Origin: Ligustrum vulgare
Lineage: Eukaryota > Streptophyta > Magnoliopsida > Lamiales > Oleaceae
Reading direction: 5' to 3'
DNA: 64,000 nt
Assembly (NCBI GenBank): GCA_963555705.1
Contig: OY743168.1
Span: forward strand, 20,838,139 to 20,902,138
Below the pieces are notes generated by a model. That model ran no database searches. It saw nothing but the letters and a program-made list of their open reading frames with translations, and was not told the origin of the DNA. Both the position numbers and the translations under genes were made by a program. Of this stretch, positions 20,521 through 30,413 are shown one piece after another (positions within the stretch are counted from its first letter, which is position 1; each line of letters begins with the position of its first letter).

Positions 20521-21290
20521 ATGGAAAGAGTTAGGGGAACGGGTTCACAGGAGATGTTAGCAATGGCGGTTCCCGTCAGAGGTTTCTGCCCCATCTCTTT
20601 ATCGATTTTTAGTTCTCGCTTCTTTAGGGAGCAGATTAAGAGGAGAAATAGGAAAAACAATGGCATAATCTATTTGAGTGATTCTGACGGTGAAGAAGAT
20701 AAACATCAAACTTACATGGCTCATCTGTCATCCGAAGAGGAGGCATCTTTGGCAGAGCTTCGGAGCAAACGAGATAGGGATTTGAGGAGAGAAAGGACGT
20801 CCGGCCCTTCTTCTGGTCACCAGGACCTTGGTTTGACTGTTAGGGCCCCTTTTAGGGTACATAGGGAAGAATTGGGTTTGTCTGCAGAGGAGGTTGCTCA
20901 AGTAGAGGAGTGGGTCGACCAAGTTAACAAGGTTTCAGGCTACCACGTCGATCCTGATCCAAACCCAGAGTCATGGGAAAGCAGTGAGGTCACCACCGAA
21001 ATCCGAAGGGGTCCAATTGGTGCATCCTACACCATCTTTCCGACCTCCTCCGGGCCAGACGGCCATATGCTACGATGCCATTTCTTGCGGGATGAGGCTT
21101 CCCCTGCACCCCTTCTTCAGGGCACTACTTAGGAGCTACAACCTGTGCCCCTACCAACTGGCCCACAATTTTTGGACACAGGCTGTGGGCACTTGGTTGG
21201 TGAGAAATTTTGTGTTCAAATTTGAAACCGTTAACGTGCAAGGAGTTTTATTTTTATCCTTTATGCCTGATTGCAAACGCTTTGTCTAAG
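20521..21290 (+). pseudogene. Tat antisense ORF, copy 1 (broken)
   Basis: It is on the strand opposite to pol, between integrase and the LTR, as known for Tat-clade elements with extra ORFs. It starts MERVRGTGSQEM, nearly identical to copy 2, and runs through an acidic region (LSDSDGEEDKHQ, SSEEEASLAEL). The frame then shifts by one near 20950-21050, and the conserved segment (MRLPLHPFFRALLRSYNLCP) continues in the other frame to about 21290. That segment resembles the Pfam family Transposase_28, named putative gypsy type transposon. The C-terminal two thirds seen in copy 2 are deleted. Function unknown. Confidence 0.7.
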
Positions 21291-21762
21291 TATATGTATG
21301 GGAGTATTAACAATTTTGCGAAACCGTTCAACACTTCGCCCAAGAGAGCACTCCGTATGTATGAACTAACTTAACGTACCAAGAATTTTGGTTTATACGA
21401 AAATATTTGGCTAAATTTGAATCTTTTAAAATGTGTTATATGGAGACATGACATGGTGAGTATAGTCCCTTAGATCTGAGTGGTTCGAGGCATTTATGTG
21501 TACCAGTTAGATCTGATTTTGACAATCGTTTGAACGTTTCTTAAATCACATTTTGTAGGACCTATGCAAGCGAATTTGCATGGACCCCTTTCAATTTTTA
21601 CGAAGAGGTCGCAGTGTGGGCTGATAAAAGTCCCTTGCTTTTTAACACCTTTTTTCCATTATGTTTATCGTCTTTAGAAATTGATGTAATCTTCAACATA
21701 GTCCATCCATGATTTTATGAAATCACATGATAATGCTGCAATCATAGAGGAGAAATTTGGTT
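21291..21762 (-). other. Tat copy 1 non-coding region between integrase and the antisense ORF
   Basis: Contains an internal polypurine-tract-like sequence at 21461-21480 (minus strand CTCAGATCTAAGGGACTATA) resembling the true tract beside the LTR. No coding region is seen. Confidence 0.5.
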
Positions 21763-22029
21763 TTATTGAAAGTAACGGCGAAGGTGGTCCGTGTTCCAAG
21801 GATTACATAGATGTACTCCAGACAGGTCCTCAATCATGTATGTTCCGGGTACCACCTCGGCAAGGACCTTGTAAGGGCCTTCCCAGTTAGGACCTAGAGT
21901 CCCTACTCCTGGCTCCTGTGTTGAAGAAAGAACCTTTTTGAGGACCAGTTCCCCAATATTAAAACGTCGACTCTTCACTCTTTTGTTGTAGTATCGAGCC
22001 ATCTTTTTCTGGTACCTGGCCATCACCAC
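21763..22029 (-). pseudogene. Tat copy 1 integrase C-terminus
   Basis: An 88-codon fragment (MARYYNKRVKSRRFNIGEL, LGPNWEGPYKV, WNTDHLRRYF) continues in frame from the upstream pol ORF after a single TGA stop at 22039-22041. It is the SH3-like C-terminal domain of the integrase. Confidence 0.8.
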
Positions 22030-22041
22030 TTGGGAGTCACT

Positions 22042-24486
22042 TCACTTTTCCATTAGGAAATCCAAACCGACCCTTTGCGCTTCTTCGTTCCTAACTTCGT
22101 CATAATGAATTTGACGAAGCGAGGGGATTCCAATTTCAACGGGGCATACCGCCTCGGCTTCATATGCCAGCGAGAAAGGTGTTTCACCAGTAGCGGTGTG
22201 CGAGGTGGTTTGAAGCGCCCATAGCACTTGTGGGTGTTCATCTACCCATGCGCCCTTTTTGGATTCCAATTTCCTTTTCAGGGTATTTTTTATGGTCTTG
22301 TTCACAGCTTCGACCTGTTCGTTGGCCTGCGGGTGATGTGGAGATGAGAACAGTTTCTTAATTCCCAAATCGTCGCATAACTCATCGACGCTTCTGTTTT
22401 TGAACTGTTTCGCATTGTCACTAGCCAATGAGTGTGGTATCCCGAACCGGCATATGATATTTTTCCAAATGAATTTGGTGGTGTTGGCCTCTGTGATCCT
22501 CATCAGAGGTTCTTCTTCAACCCACTTGGTGAAGTAGTCGATTGCTACTATCGCAAAGCAATTGTTTCTAGCATCTCTAGGCATAGGACCAATAATGTCA
22601 ACCCCCCACTTTGCAAAAGGCCAAGGACTAGTCACCACAGTTAGCTCGTGATGCGGATGGTGTGGTATGGTCGCGTGTCTTTGGCATTTGTCGCACTTGC
22701 GCACGAAGTCATGGGAATCCTTTCGCATGGTAGGCCAGAAATATCCCTGTTTGAGGGCATTCCGAGCTAGCGATAACGCCCCGGCATGATTGCCGCAGAT
22801 GCTCTCATGGATTTCCCTCATTACATAATGCCCTTCCTCTGGCCCCACACATCTCAGCAAAGGAGAGGTGTAACTCCGCTTATAAAGTAGGTCGTCCAAG
22901 AGTACGAAATTTGCAGAGTATTTTTGCAATTTTCGAGCTGCCTCTGGCTCGTTTGGCGCAGTCTGATGCTTCAAATAGGCGATCAGGGGGTTCATCCAGG
23001 ATCCCTCTTCTTCAATCGCCAAAATCTCCGGTCCCGACTCAATAGAAGAAGTCAACATGCGTTCAACCGGGATTGGAATGTGTAACTCTGAATCGCTGCA
23101 ACTTGCTAATTTGGACAAAGCATCGGCGTTGGAATTTTCCGCTCTGGGTATATGTTGAAACTCCATTTTCCCGAAATGTGCATCCAAATCCCTTACTTTC
23201 TTCAAGTAAGCGATCATAGAAGGTTCTTTGGCAGAAAATTGCCCATTGAATTGGCTCACAACAAGCTGCGAATCGCTATTTGCCACTACGGACTTAACTT
23301 TCAAGGCTTTTGCAAGTCTTAATCCGACTAATAATGCCTCGTATTCAGCAACATTGTTTGAGGCTTTGAATTCAAATCGGATTGCGCTGTGTAATTTAAA
23401 CCCCTCTGAGCTTACTAACAATATCCCTGCGCCAGACCGTCCATCAGCTGAGGACCCGTCAACGAATAATTTCCACTCTTGACTGTCATCATGGCTGTCA
23501 TCCGTGTTGTCTATCATTTCGACCTCAAGGGGATGTGTGAATTCAACTACGAAGTCCGCCAATGCTTGACCCTTTACAGCGGTCCAAGGCGTATAATGTA
23601 GGTCGAACTGGCTGATTTCTATTTCCCATTTCAGTAATCTCCCGGAATCATCCGGTTTCTGCAACACTTGTCTCATGGGAAAGTTGGTGAGCACGTGTAT
23701 GGAGTGTGACTGAAAGTAGGGACGAAGTTTACGGGAGGTTGTGATTAACGAGAGAGCAAGTTTCTCCATATCTGGGTAATGCGCCTCGGCGTCCAGCATA
23801 GCTTTGCTTACATAATATACTGGCAACTGACTCCAATCCTCCTCTCTGACTAATACTGAGCTAACAGCCTCTTTTAATACAGTCAAATATAAGTAAAGAG
23901 GCTCGCCGGTCTTTGGCTTTGATAGCAATGGGGGCCGTCCCAAAGATTCTTTAAGGTCGGTGAAAGCCTGTTCACATTCCGGTGTCCACTGGAATCGTTT
24001 TCCCCCTTTGAGGACCTTAAAAAATGGCAAGCATTTGTCAGTAGATTTGGAGACAAATCGATTCAAGGTCGCAATTCTCCCCGTTAAGCTTTGCACTTCT
24101 TTTGGACTTCGAGGCGATTGCATGTTCAACAAAGCGTTGATTTTGTCAGGATTAGCTTCGATTCCTCTCTTATTCACCATGAATCCAAGAAACTTTCCAG
24201 ACGCTACCCCAAATGCACACTTCGCTGGATTGAGCTTCATTCGATATTTCCTCAACACCTCGAAGGTCTCTGATAAATGGCGGATATGATCCGCGGCGAC
24301 CATGCTCTTGACGAACATGTCATCGACATACACCTCCATGGTGTTTCCCAATTGTTCTGAAAACATGCGATTCACCAGCCTTTGATAGGTAGCTCCCGCA
24401 TTTTTCAAGCCGAATGGCATTGCTTTGTAGCAATAGAGTCCACTATCTGTTATAAACGAAGTATGCTCCTCATCCGATTCACACAT
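22042..24486 (-). pseudogene. Tat copy 1 pol fragment: RT, two RNase H domains, integrase
   Basis: An 814-codon open frame starts inside reverse transcriptase (SDEEHTSFITDSGLYCYK). The catalytic motif is YVDDM. The first RNase H domain is degenerate in its catalytic positions (LYLYLTVLKEAVSSVLV). The second is archaeal-type (LFVDGSSADGRSGAGILL, ASNNVAEYEALLVGLRLA). Integrase follows with a HHCC region (HESICGNHAG, CDKCQRH) and a core (WGVDIIGPMP, SDNAKQF). The N-terminal part of RT, protease and gag are missing because the element is truncated at about 24494, so the frame's first Met is not a natural start. The dual RNase H arrangement identifies the Tat clade. Confidence 0.85.
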
Positions 24487-24494
24487 GGGGATTT

Positions 24495-25549
24495 TTGTAA
24501 CAACTATAAATTTCTACTGAGATGCAAGATTGTCTTTCAGCCACGGACAGTTGTACGTTACAGTCTCTAGAGTGACAAATCACAGTGGTTTGAAGATGAT
24601 CATTGACGACGAAGATAAAAAAGAACAAACTCAACTACGAATGTAGTTTATAAAGAAGTTTTTCAAAATTTATAGTGTAAACATCGTTAGCTTGGAAGGC
24701 TAGGGGTTATAGTCGAGTCAATTCAGCATTTTGAACGTCTCTAATTCAAAATCGAACATGAAACTTTGATTTCATTAGATTGCAACTATATTAATTACAA
24801 TATCATTTTATTATTTTCCTATCTATTTCATTATACAATGTTCGACATATAATAAAAAAATTAGAAAATATTGAAGTTGCAATTATATGTTTCGATGTGA
24901 TGTCGTGCATCGAACGGGTGAAACGCTAATAATTTTAAAATCGTGACTGAGAAATTAATCTGGCCTATAAACATTGTAATTTTCGATCGAGAAATAAGTT
25001 AGGGCCCTTAATATTTATGATCGAATAATAAATTGTGACCGATTAATTTGATAATTTGTGATCGAAAAAAAATTGTGACCCATAAATTTTTAATTTTTAC
25101 CCCCGAAATTAAATCGTGACAAAATAATTTTATTATTTGTGATCGAGAAATCTCATAATTTGTGAGTTGTGACTATGATCATAAATTGTATAATTATGAC
25201 CTCGCCTATTTAATTACATATTTTATAATTAAACCCTCGAGTTTCTTAAATTTTAATTATGTCTTTTAAAATCCTTACATATATATATCTGTGTGTGTGT
25301 GTGTGTGTTGTTCTTTGCATTTTGTATTGAGAACAATTCTAAAGGCCCATAGTTCTTCCGAAATACTGGGCCTTGATCTTGGTATACACTATAACAGTTG
25401 GAGATACATTTTGTTGAAAAATTTCTTTCTCAAAGTGAAATATCCGCTTGTAATGAAGTTGACACTAATAAGAAATCAAAGAATCGAGATTATGAAGAAA
25501 TAATTTGGAAGAACAATATCGAACTTGAATCGCATAGAATGTTATCCTG
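24495..25549. other. AT-rich spacer with degenerate AATTGTGAC repeats
   Basis: No gene recognised. From about 24900 to 25220 variants of AATTGTGACC and ATTTGTGATCGA recur every 25-60 bp. At 25261-25311 a short TA run is followed by a (TG)n run. The last bases hold the TCCTG target duplication (25545-25549) of the next element. Confidence 0.5.
25263..25311. repeat. (TA)n-(TG)n microsatellite
   Basis: A short TATATATAT stretch is followed by about nine TG repeats. Confidence 0.8.
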
Positions 25550-26069
25550 TGTAGGATCTTTACCTTGATTTACAAAATCAAGAACACCAAGAATAATTCT
25601 CCAAGAACGCCAAAATAATGAATTCGATTACTGACCAAAATGTAGGCTCACGACCATACCAATGGGAAATCAAAATCATGCACTCTCAATCCAATCAAGA
25701 AGATAAACTTTTTCTTAACTCTTTTGAAGAAAAACCCCAAGTTATATTTTTAGAGAGAAAACTAAAAAAAACCATTTTCTAGAGAAATATGCACTACACT
25801 TTGAAAAAACTTGTTGCACCCATTTTATAAAACTTGACCACCTTTTGGTAAAAATACCAAAGTCTAAAAAATTAACTTGTAAAACATTTTAACAAATTTA
25901 TGCAACTACTAAAAATTATTTCCCAATTGGTTTTAACGGTCGTAAGTCCTTTTTTTTATTTTTGCCCCCAATTACTTTAAGTAATCCTCGAAATGCTACA
26001 CAAGTTTATGTTAAACAAGATAGCATTTCTAAGGGCTTGTTTGTTTGGTTCTAAGCCAATAATCCCACA
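25550..26069 (-). repeat. 3' LTR of the gag-only copia element
   Basis: About 520 bp, aligned with 29166-29690. It contains the inverted repeat CTTGATTTACAAAATCAAG at 25564-25582. Confidence 0.75.
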
Positions 26070-26118
26070 TTCCTTCACCTTGGCTTAAACCAAACCTCCA
26101 CCTAATCTAAATTTACCT

Positions 26119-27930
26119 TCACCTAATCTGAAAGTCCTCTTGGAAGCTTTCATCCTTCCAAGCCTTTTGATTTGATGGTTCAGGAGAAAACATCTTCACT
26201 TGCATTGCACTTTGAATCTTCCTAACTTCTCCACAACTTGTAGATTCCTTAATACCTGTCAAAAGAGAACACTCTTTTAGACTAATGGAATAAAAACTAG
26301 GATTAGAGTTTACTTGCCTCCTTTCACCATCCATGACTAATAGATAGTCATACAAGCTTTCTTGAGTAGCTTCTTGTTGAACTCCATCATTTTCAACAAC
26401 TTCATCATTTTCTTGTTGAACTTCCTCAACAACTGAATCAAAATCACTATTTTGTAACTGATTTTGAACTCCACACCTTTGACCACTTGTTCCTTGGTCA
26501 CTTGAGTTTATTACAAACTCCTTACCCTCCAAAAACTCACTTTCAAGTGAAGTTGGAGTTAAACCTGCAACATTGTTAGCAGCAACAAAAATACAAGGAA
26601 ATTTATTTCCTTCGTGGGCTATCATTTTGTCCCTCAATTGAGTGTCATCCTTTTGAATTATATGTGAGCATGAATGATCTTGAATTACCGTTGTGCCAAG
26701 CATATAATAAAGTCTATTTCTCAATATTCCTTTAATCACAATGTCATTGCCTTTACATACTAACATATTATCATTCTTTGTTTCATAATGAAAACCAGAC
26801 ATATGCAATGTGCTCAAAGAAATAAGATTTTTGGATAAAGCAGGTATATGCCTCACCCCAGTTAGAACTCTAACCACCCCATTATACATCTTGACCACAA
26901 CTTCACATATTCCCATCACAGTACAAGACTCACAATTCCCTAAATACACATTCTCCCCATCTATCTCTCTATAGGTCTTAAACCAAGCCTTATGGGAGGT
27001 CATATGATAGGAACACCTTGAGTCAAGTATCCACTCTTGATTCTGCTCACCTAACATCACATTTAACACTCTCAATTGATCATCATCATTTTCAAAAGCC
27101 CCAAAAGCAGTATTACTTTCAGCTACATCCCGCAGCCCCTCTTTATTCCTTAGCCACTCGTAGCAATCTTTCTTAAAGTGTCCCGTTTTACCACAATGAA
27201 AGCACTTATCTCCATCTTTACCACTACCCTTGCCCTTCCATTGTTCCTTACTCTTACCCTTATTCTTGTTAAAGTTCATAGCATTTGACTCTTTCTTACC
27301 AAATTTACCTTTAACAAAATAAGCCGTTTCATTATGGACAGCTTTCTCCTCCAAATTGATTTCTAATGCTTTAGACCTAATCGAAGCAGTGACATTTGCA
27401 AGAGTGATGGTATCCCTTCCATATTTAATAACATTTTTAAGTTCTTTGAAAGATTCTGGAAGGGAATTTACCAAAATTATAACTAATTGATCATCTTCGA
27501 TTTTCTGTCCACTGTTCGTTAAATCTAAAGTCATTGTAGAAAATGCATTTAAATTTGTTTCAAGATCTTTGGAGGGGTCCATTTTGAAACCAAAAATTCT
27601 TTCTAAAAGAAAAATCTTATTAGGAACAGTTTTAGCAGCATAAATTTTATCTAGCTTATTCCAGATTTCTAAAGCAGTTTTAGAATCATTTACCTGCCTC
27701 AGAACATTATCTGAGAGATGAAGAATCAGAGTGCTATATGCCACTTCTTGAATTTCAGCTACTTCATCAACTTTGGCCAATAATGCCTCTGGCCATTCAG
27801 ATTGTTCCTCCAATGCCTTTGCAACCCTTTGTTGCACCAATACTACTTTCATTTTCTTTTTCCAAAGGGAGAAATCCCCTTTACCATCGAACTTCTCCAG
27901 CTCGACCCTAGATCCCATTCTTGAAACCAT
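26119..27930 (-). CDS. Copia gag-protease protein with integrase/RT deleted
   Basis: A 603-codon ORF. The N-terminus is a copia gag domain (VELEKFDGKGDFSLWKKKM, LILHLSDNVLRQV, residues ~10-210). A CCHC knuckle follows (CFHCGKTGHFKKDC, ~243-256). The protease-like region has WILDSRCSYHMTSH, where family members normally have Gly after Asp-Ser, so protease activity is doubtful. After the pre-integrase region (HIPALSKNLISLSTLHMSG) the sequence jumps at about residue 440 to an acidic linker-like segment (EEVQQENDEVVEN) of the kind that precedes copia RT. The integrase core and RT are missing. The frame stays open to a stop close to the polypurine tract. It may make a Gag protein usable in trans. 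Confidence 0.8.
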   Translation of the reverse strand: MVSRMGSRVELEKFDGKGDFSLWKKKMKVVLVQQRVAKALEEQSEWPEALLAKVDEVAEIQEVAYSTLILHLSDNVLRQVNDSKTALEIWNKLDKIYAAKTVPNKIFLLERIFGFKMDPSKDLETNLNAFSTMTLDLTNSGQKIEDDQLVIILVNSLPESFKELKNVIKYGRDTITLANVTASIRSKALEINLEEKAVHNETAYFVKGKFGKKESNAMNFNKNKGKSKEQWKGKGSGKDGDKCFHCGKTGHFKKDCYEWLRNKEGLRDVAESNTAFGAFENDDDQLRVLNVMLGEQNQEWILDSRCSYHMTSHKAWFKTYREIDGENVYLGNCESCTVMGICEVVVKMYNGVVRVLTGVRHIPALSKNLISLSTLHMSGFHYETKNDNMLVCKGNDIVIKGILRNRLYYMLGTTVIQDHSCSHIIQKDDTQLRDKMIAHEGNKFPCIFVAANNVAGLTPTSLESEFLEGKEFVINSSDQGTSGQRCGVQNQLQNSDFDSVVEEVQQENDEVVENDGVQQEATQESLYDYLLVMDGERRQVNSNPSFYSISLKECSLLTGIKESTSCGEVRKIQSAMQVKMFSPEPSNQKAWKDESFQEDFQIR

Positions 27931-29165
27931 TGTTCAAAAACACCGTTGCTCACCGAATGATACTTATCACTCTCCCTTGCAAATTCCAGCAAGTAAAATA
28001 ACCACAGCAACAAAACCGGTATACAATGCAGAATTTACCCAAGATTAACACATAATCTTGTAACCTTGCATACCCCCAAGATTAACACCTAATCTTGTCA
28101 AAATATCCTCGTGAATATAATTCTCACGTCAACTCAGCAAGAAGACCTCCTATCAAACCCAAGATTAATACCTAATCTTGTAAAATTCAATACACCCAAG
28201 ATTAAAACCTAATCTTGTCAAACCCGAACCTCAAGGAATCCCCAACTTCTAGCCCTTCCCCGGTTTATTCACAAAACCCCGAGCTCAGAAATTATCCTAA
28301 ATGTTCGTACAACTACAATAGGAGCCTTCAATGCACAATTCAATCTCAAAAAAATCAAACTAAACAATCATGCAAAAAACCATTTGCAAACCTCAACCAA
28401 TATCCAAATTGAATTTGATGAAACGGACTTTGAATATGGACTCTGCAGGTCCTTTAGAACAAACTGTCAAAAATTGTCGCCGGAAACCGCCACCTGCCGC
28501 TGTCGCCGGAAAATTTTGCCCGACACACTACAAGATTCTCCTCTTCGTCATGAGTCTAATGGCGCAAACCGTTCGTTGATTGGAGCTCCCTACCGGCGAG
28601 AATTTCAATTTAAAGTTTCGGTTTCCCTTTCTTTTCCGGTTGATTTCGCCGCCTTCCAGCCGCCGTTTTCTGCCCAAAATCCGGTCGAGTGTTCTCCTCG
28701 ACTCCGCGGTTCTTCCTGTGGTCTTGGATCGCTGATTGATCGACCGGAGATCGGACTTTAGAAAAATGGCAGAAGACTTTTTTCTTTCTTGCTTCTCACG
28801 GTCACAGCTTGGTTTCTCTTCCACTTCTCTTCTTGGCTGGTCTGCTTCTTTTCTCTCGGTTTCCACAGGTTTTTATTTTATTTTTCACGGATTCTTGCTT
28901 TTCTTCCCGCGGCTGGTGCACTGATTTCTTTCTTCACTGTGCTTCTTCTCGGCAATTATTCCACAGATTCTTGCCTCTACACTGCACGGTTCTTGGCTCC
29001 ACTTCGATCTTCGGTCGGACACTTCTTCTTCTTCAGTTCGGTGCTTCCACAGATTTTTGGCAATTTTCTTCCTTTGCTTCACCGCCTTCTCTTCTTCACC
29101 GGTTTGTCACAGATTATTAACTTTGAATTTCATACGACATCAACTTTTTTTTTCAAAGATTTTCT
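27931..29165 (-). other. Leader of the gag-only copia element
   Basis: About 1.2 kb between the 5' LTR and the gag ATG. The part nearest the ATG has four hairpins (28040-28217). The rest (28440-29165) is GC/CT-rich, with short open frames on both strands and no domain recognised. Confidence 0.5.
28040..28217. repeat. Four perfect hairpins in the gag leader
   Basis: Each is CAAGATTA, five loop bases, TAATCTTG. Positions are 28040-28060, 28077-28097, 28160-28180 and 28197-28217. The loops read ACACA, ACACC, ATACC and AAACC. The spacing is 37, 83 and 37 bp, so they form two pairs in a 120-bp tandem arrangement. Confidence 0.8.
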
Positions 29166-29690
29166 TGGCAATTTTTCGTTACCTTGATTTACAAAATCAA
29201 GAACACCAAGAATAATTCTCCAAGAACGCCAAAATAATGAATTCGATTACCGACCGAAATGTAGGCTCACAACCATACCAATGGGAAATCAAAATCATGC
29301 ACTCTCAATCCAATCAAGAAGATAAACTTTTTCTTGACTCTTTTGAAGAAAAACCCCAAGTTATATTTTTAGAGAGAAAACTAAAAAAAAACCCTTTTCT
29401 AGAGAAATATGCACTACACTTTGAAAAAACTTGTTGCACCCATTTTATAAAACTTGACCACCATTTGGTAAAAATACCAAAGTCTAAAAAAGTAACTTGT
29501 AAAACATTATAACAAATTTATGCAACTACTAAAAATTATTTCCCAATTGGTTTTAACGGTCGTAAGCTTTTTTTTTTTATTTTTGCCCCCGATTACTTTA
29601 AGTAATCCTCGAAATGCCAAACAAGTTTATGTTAAACAAGATAGCATTTCTAAGGGCTTGTTTGTTTGGTTCTAAGCCAATAATCTCACA
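29166..29690 (-). repeat. 5' LTR of the gag-only copia element
   Basis: The partner of 25550-26069, ending AATCTCACA before the TCCTG duplication. The inverted repeat recurs at 29183-29201. Confidence 0.7.
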
Positions 29691-29695
29691 TCCTG

Positions 29696-30225
29696 AAAGC
29701 AAAATTTGCACCCTATCATAATGAGAATGTTAAAGGGTCTCCAAGCAAATTGCTTTAGGGGATTTCAAACCTCAAATCAAGTATCAAGTATCAAATAGCA
29801 CAATTGATAAACTTGGAGAATAGGAACTAAAAGAGCAAATTTGGAAGATTCTAAGTATAAAAAGTTAAAAAAAATTTGGGATAATAATCACAAGTGAGGT
29901 ATGATGAAAAAATGTGTATAAAACCATGAATTCTATACATATTTATAGAATTCTATCACCACAATTCGTGATCTACACAACTCTTCATGAAAGAGTGTAA
30001 GTTATTGTTGAAAATGTGCATGAGAAAATCTGAGAATTTTTTCCAACTGTCCTTTTTCTTATGACAACGCGATCTCGTGGTACAAGGCTCACGCGATCGC
30101 GTGATGCCCCATTATTTGAACAGAGACAAATCCGTTTAACCACGAGATCGCTAGACCATCAACCACGCGATCGCGTGGTTCTCTTTTTGGCTGGACTTCC
30201 AGGTCCAATCAAATAAAATAATATT
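29696..30225. repeat. Probable relic of an LTR with paired GCGATCGC palindromes
   Basis: Not coding. At 30065-30180 four related palindromic boxes built on CACGCGATCGCGTG occur in two pairs, with 24 and 23 bp between centres. The last is a perfect 20-bp palindrome AACCACGCGATCGCGTGGTT (30161-30180). CAGAGAC lies beside one pair, recalling the CTCTG words beside the Athila palindrome pairs. The gag-only copia element inserted into or beside this sequence. The LTR assignment is inferred. Confidence 0.4.
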
Positions 30226-30370
30226 ACTATGGTTCAAGAGAAAGTAACAGTATCGACTCGGACACTACAGTGGAAGTGTGTTGAATCAAGAGAAGACGAA
30301 CCAATTGATCCGTCCAGTTTGTATTTGATTCGGTCTTCGCACTTCTTGGACCGGTTCTTACACTTTTTCA

Positions 30371-30376
<6 letters not shown>

Positions 30377-30412
<36 letters not shown>
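30377..30412. repeat. (TA)n microsatellite
   Basis: About 18 TA units. ORFs through it on both strands are artefacts. Confidence 0.9.

Positions 30413-30413
<1 letters not shown>

Larger units (their letters stand above)
6730..24494 (-). mobile_element. Tat-lineage Ty3/gypsy element, copy 1 (5' half lost, split by Athila insertion)
   Basis: Read on the minus strand, what survives is the 3' part of reverse transcriptase, both RNase H domains, integrase, an antisense ORF region and the 3' LTR (6730-7366). Homology to copy 2 (46809-58781) stops abruptly at about 24494, inside reverse transcriptase. Gag, protease and the 5' LTR are therefore absent. The 12.4-kb Athila element at 7649-20028 is inserted in the region next to the LTR. 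Compared with copy 2, about 2.2 kb of the antisense-ORF region is also missing near 21200. The second, archaeal-type RNase H domain downstream of the first is a hallmark of the Tat clade. Confidence 0.85.
25550..29690 (-). mobile_element. Gag-only LTR element derived from Ty1/copia
   Basis: Two direct repeats of about 520 bp (25550-26069 and 29166-29690) enclose one 603-codon gag-protease ORF. A TCCTG duplication flanks the whole (25545-25549 and 29691-29695). Read on the minus strand the LTR begins TGTGGGATTATTGGC, and a purine-rich tract (AAGGTGAAGGAA) precedes the 3' LTR. The two LTRs differ at roughly a dozen positions, plus a poorly matching stretch of about 15-20 bp at the inner edge of the 5' LTR. 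Integrase, RT and RNase H are absent. I could not find a convincing primer-binding site. It is a non-autonomous element of the type called TR-GAG. Confidence 0.75.

Noticed and set aside
20521..21290. Apparent shared programmed +1 frameshift in the antisense ORF of both Tat copies
   Set aside because: Both copies change frame in the same region, but the local sequences differ by copy-specific indels (for example GGCTAC versus GGTAC), so independent decay or an intron is more likely.
28384..29187. Several overlapping ORFs of 90-130 codons on both strands
   Set aside because: They lie in the leader and 5' LTR of the gag-only copia element, have unrelated hydrophobic or basic compositions, and overlap one another in all frames.
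29166..29690. Primer-binding site next to the 5' LTR of the gag-only copia element
   Set aside because: No match to an initiator-tRNA-type site was found at the inner edge, so none is annotated and the inner LTR boundary stays uncertain.
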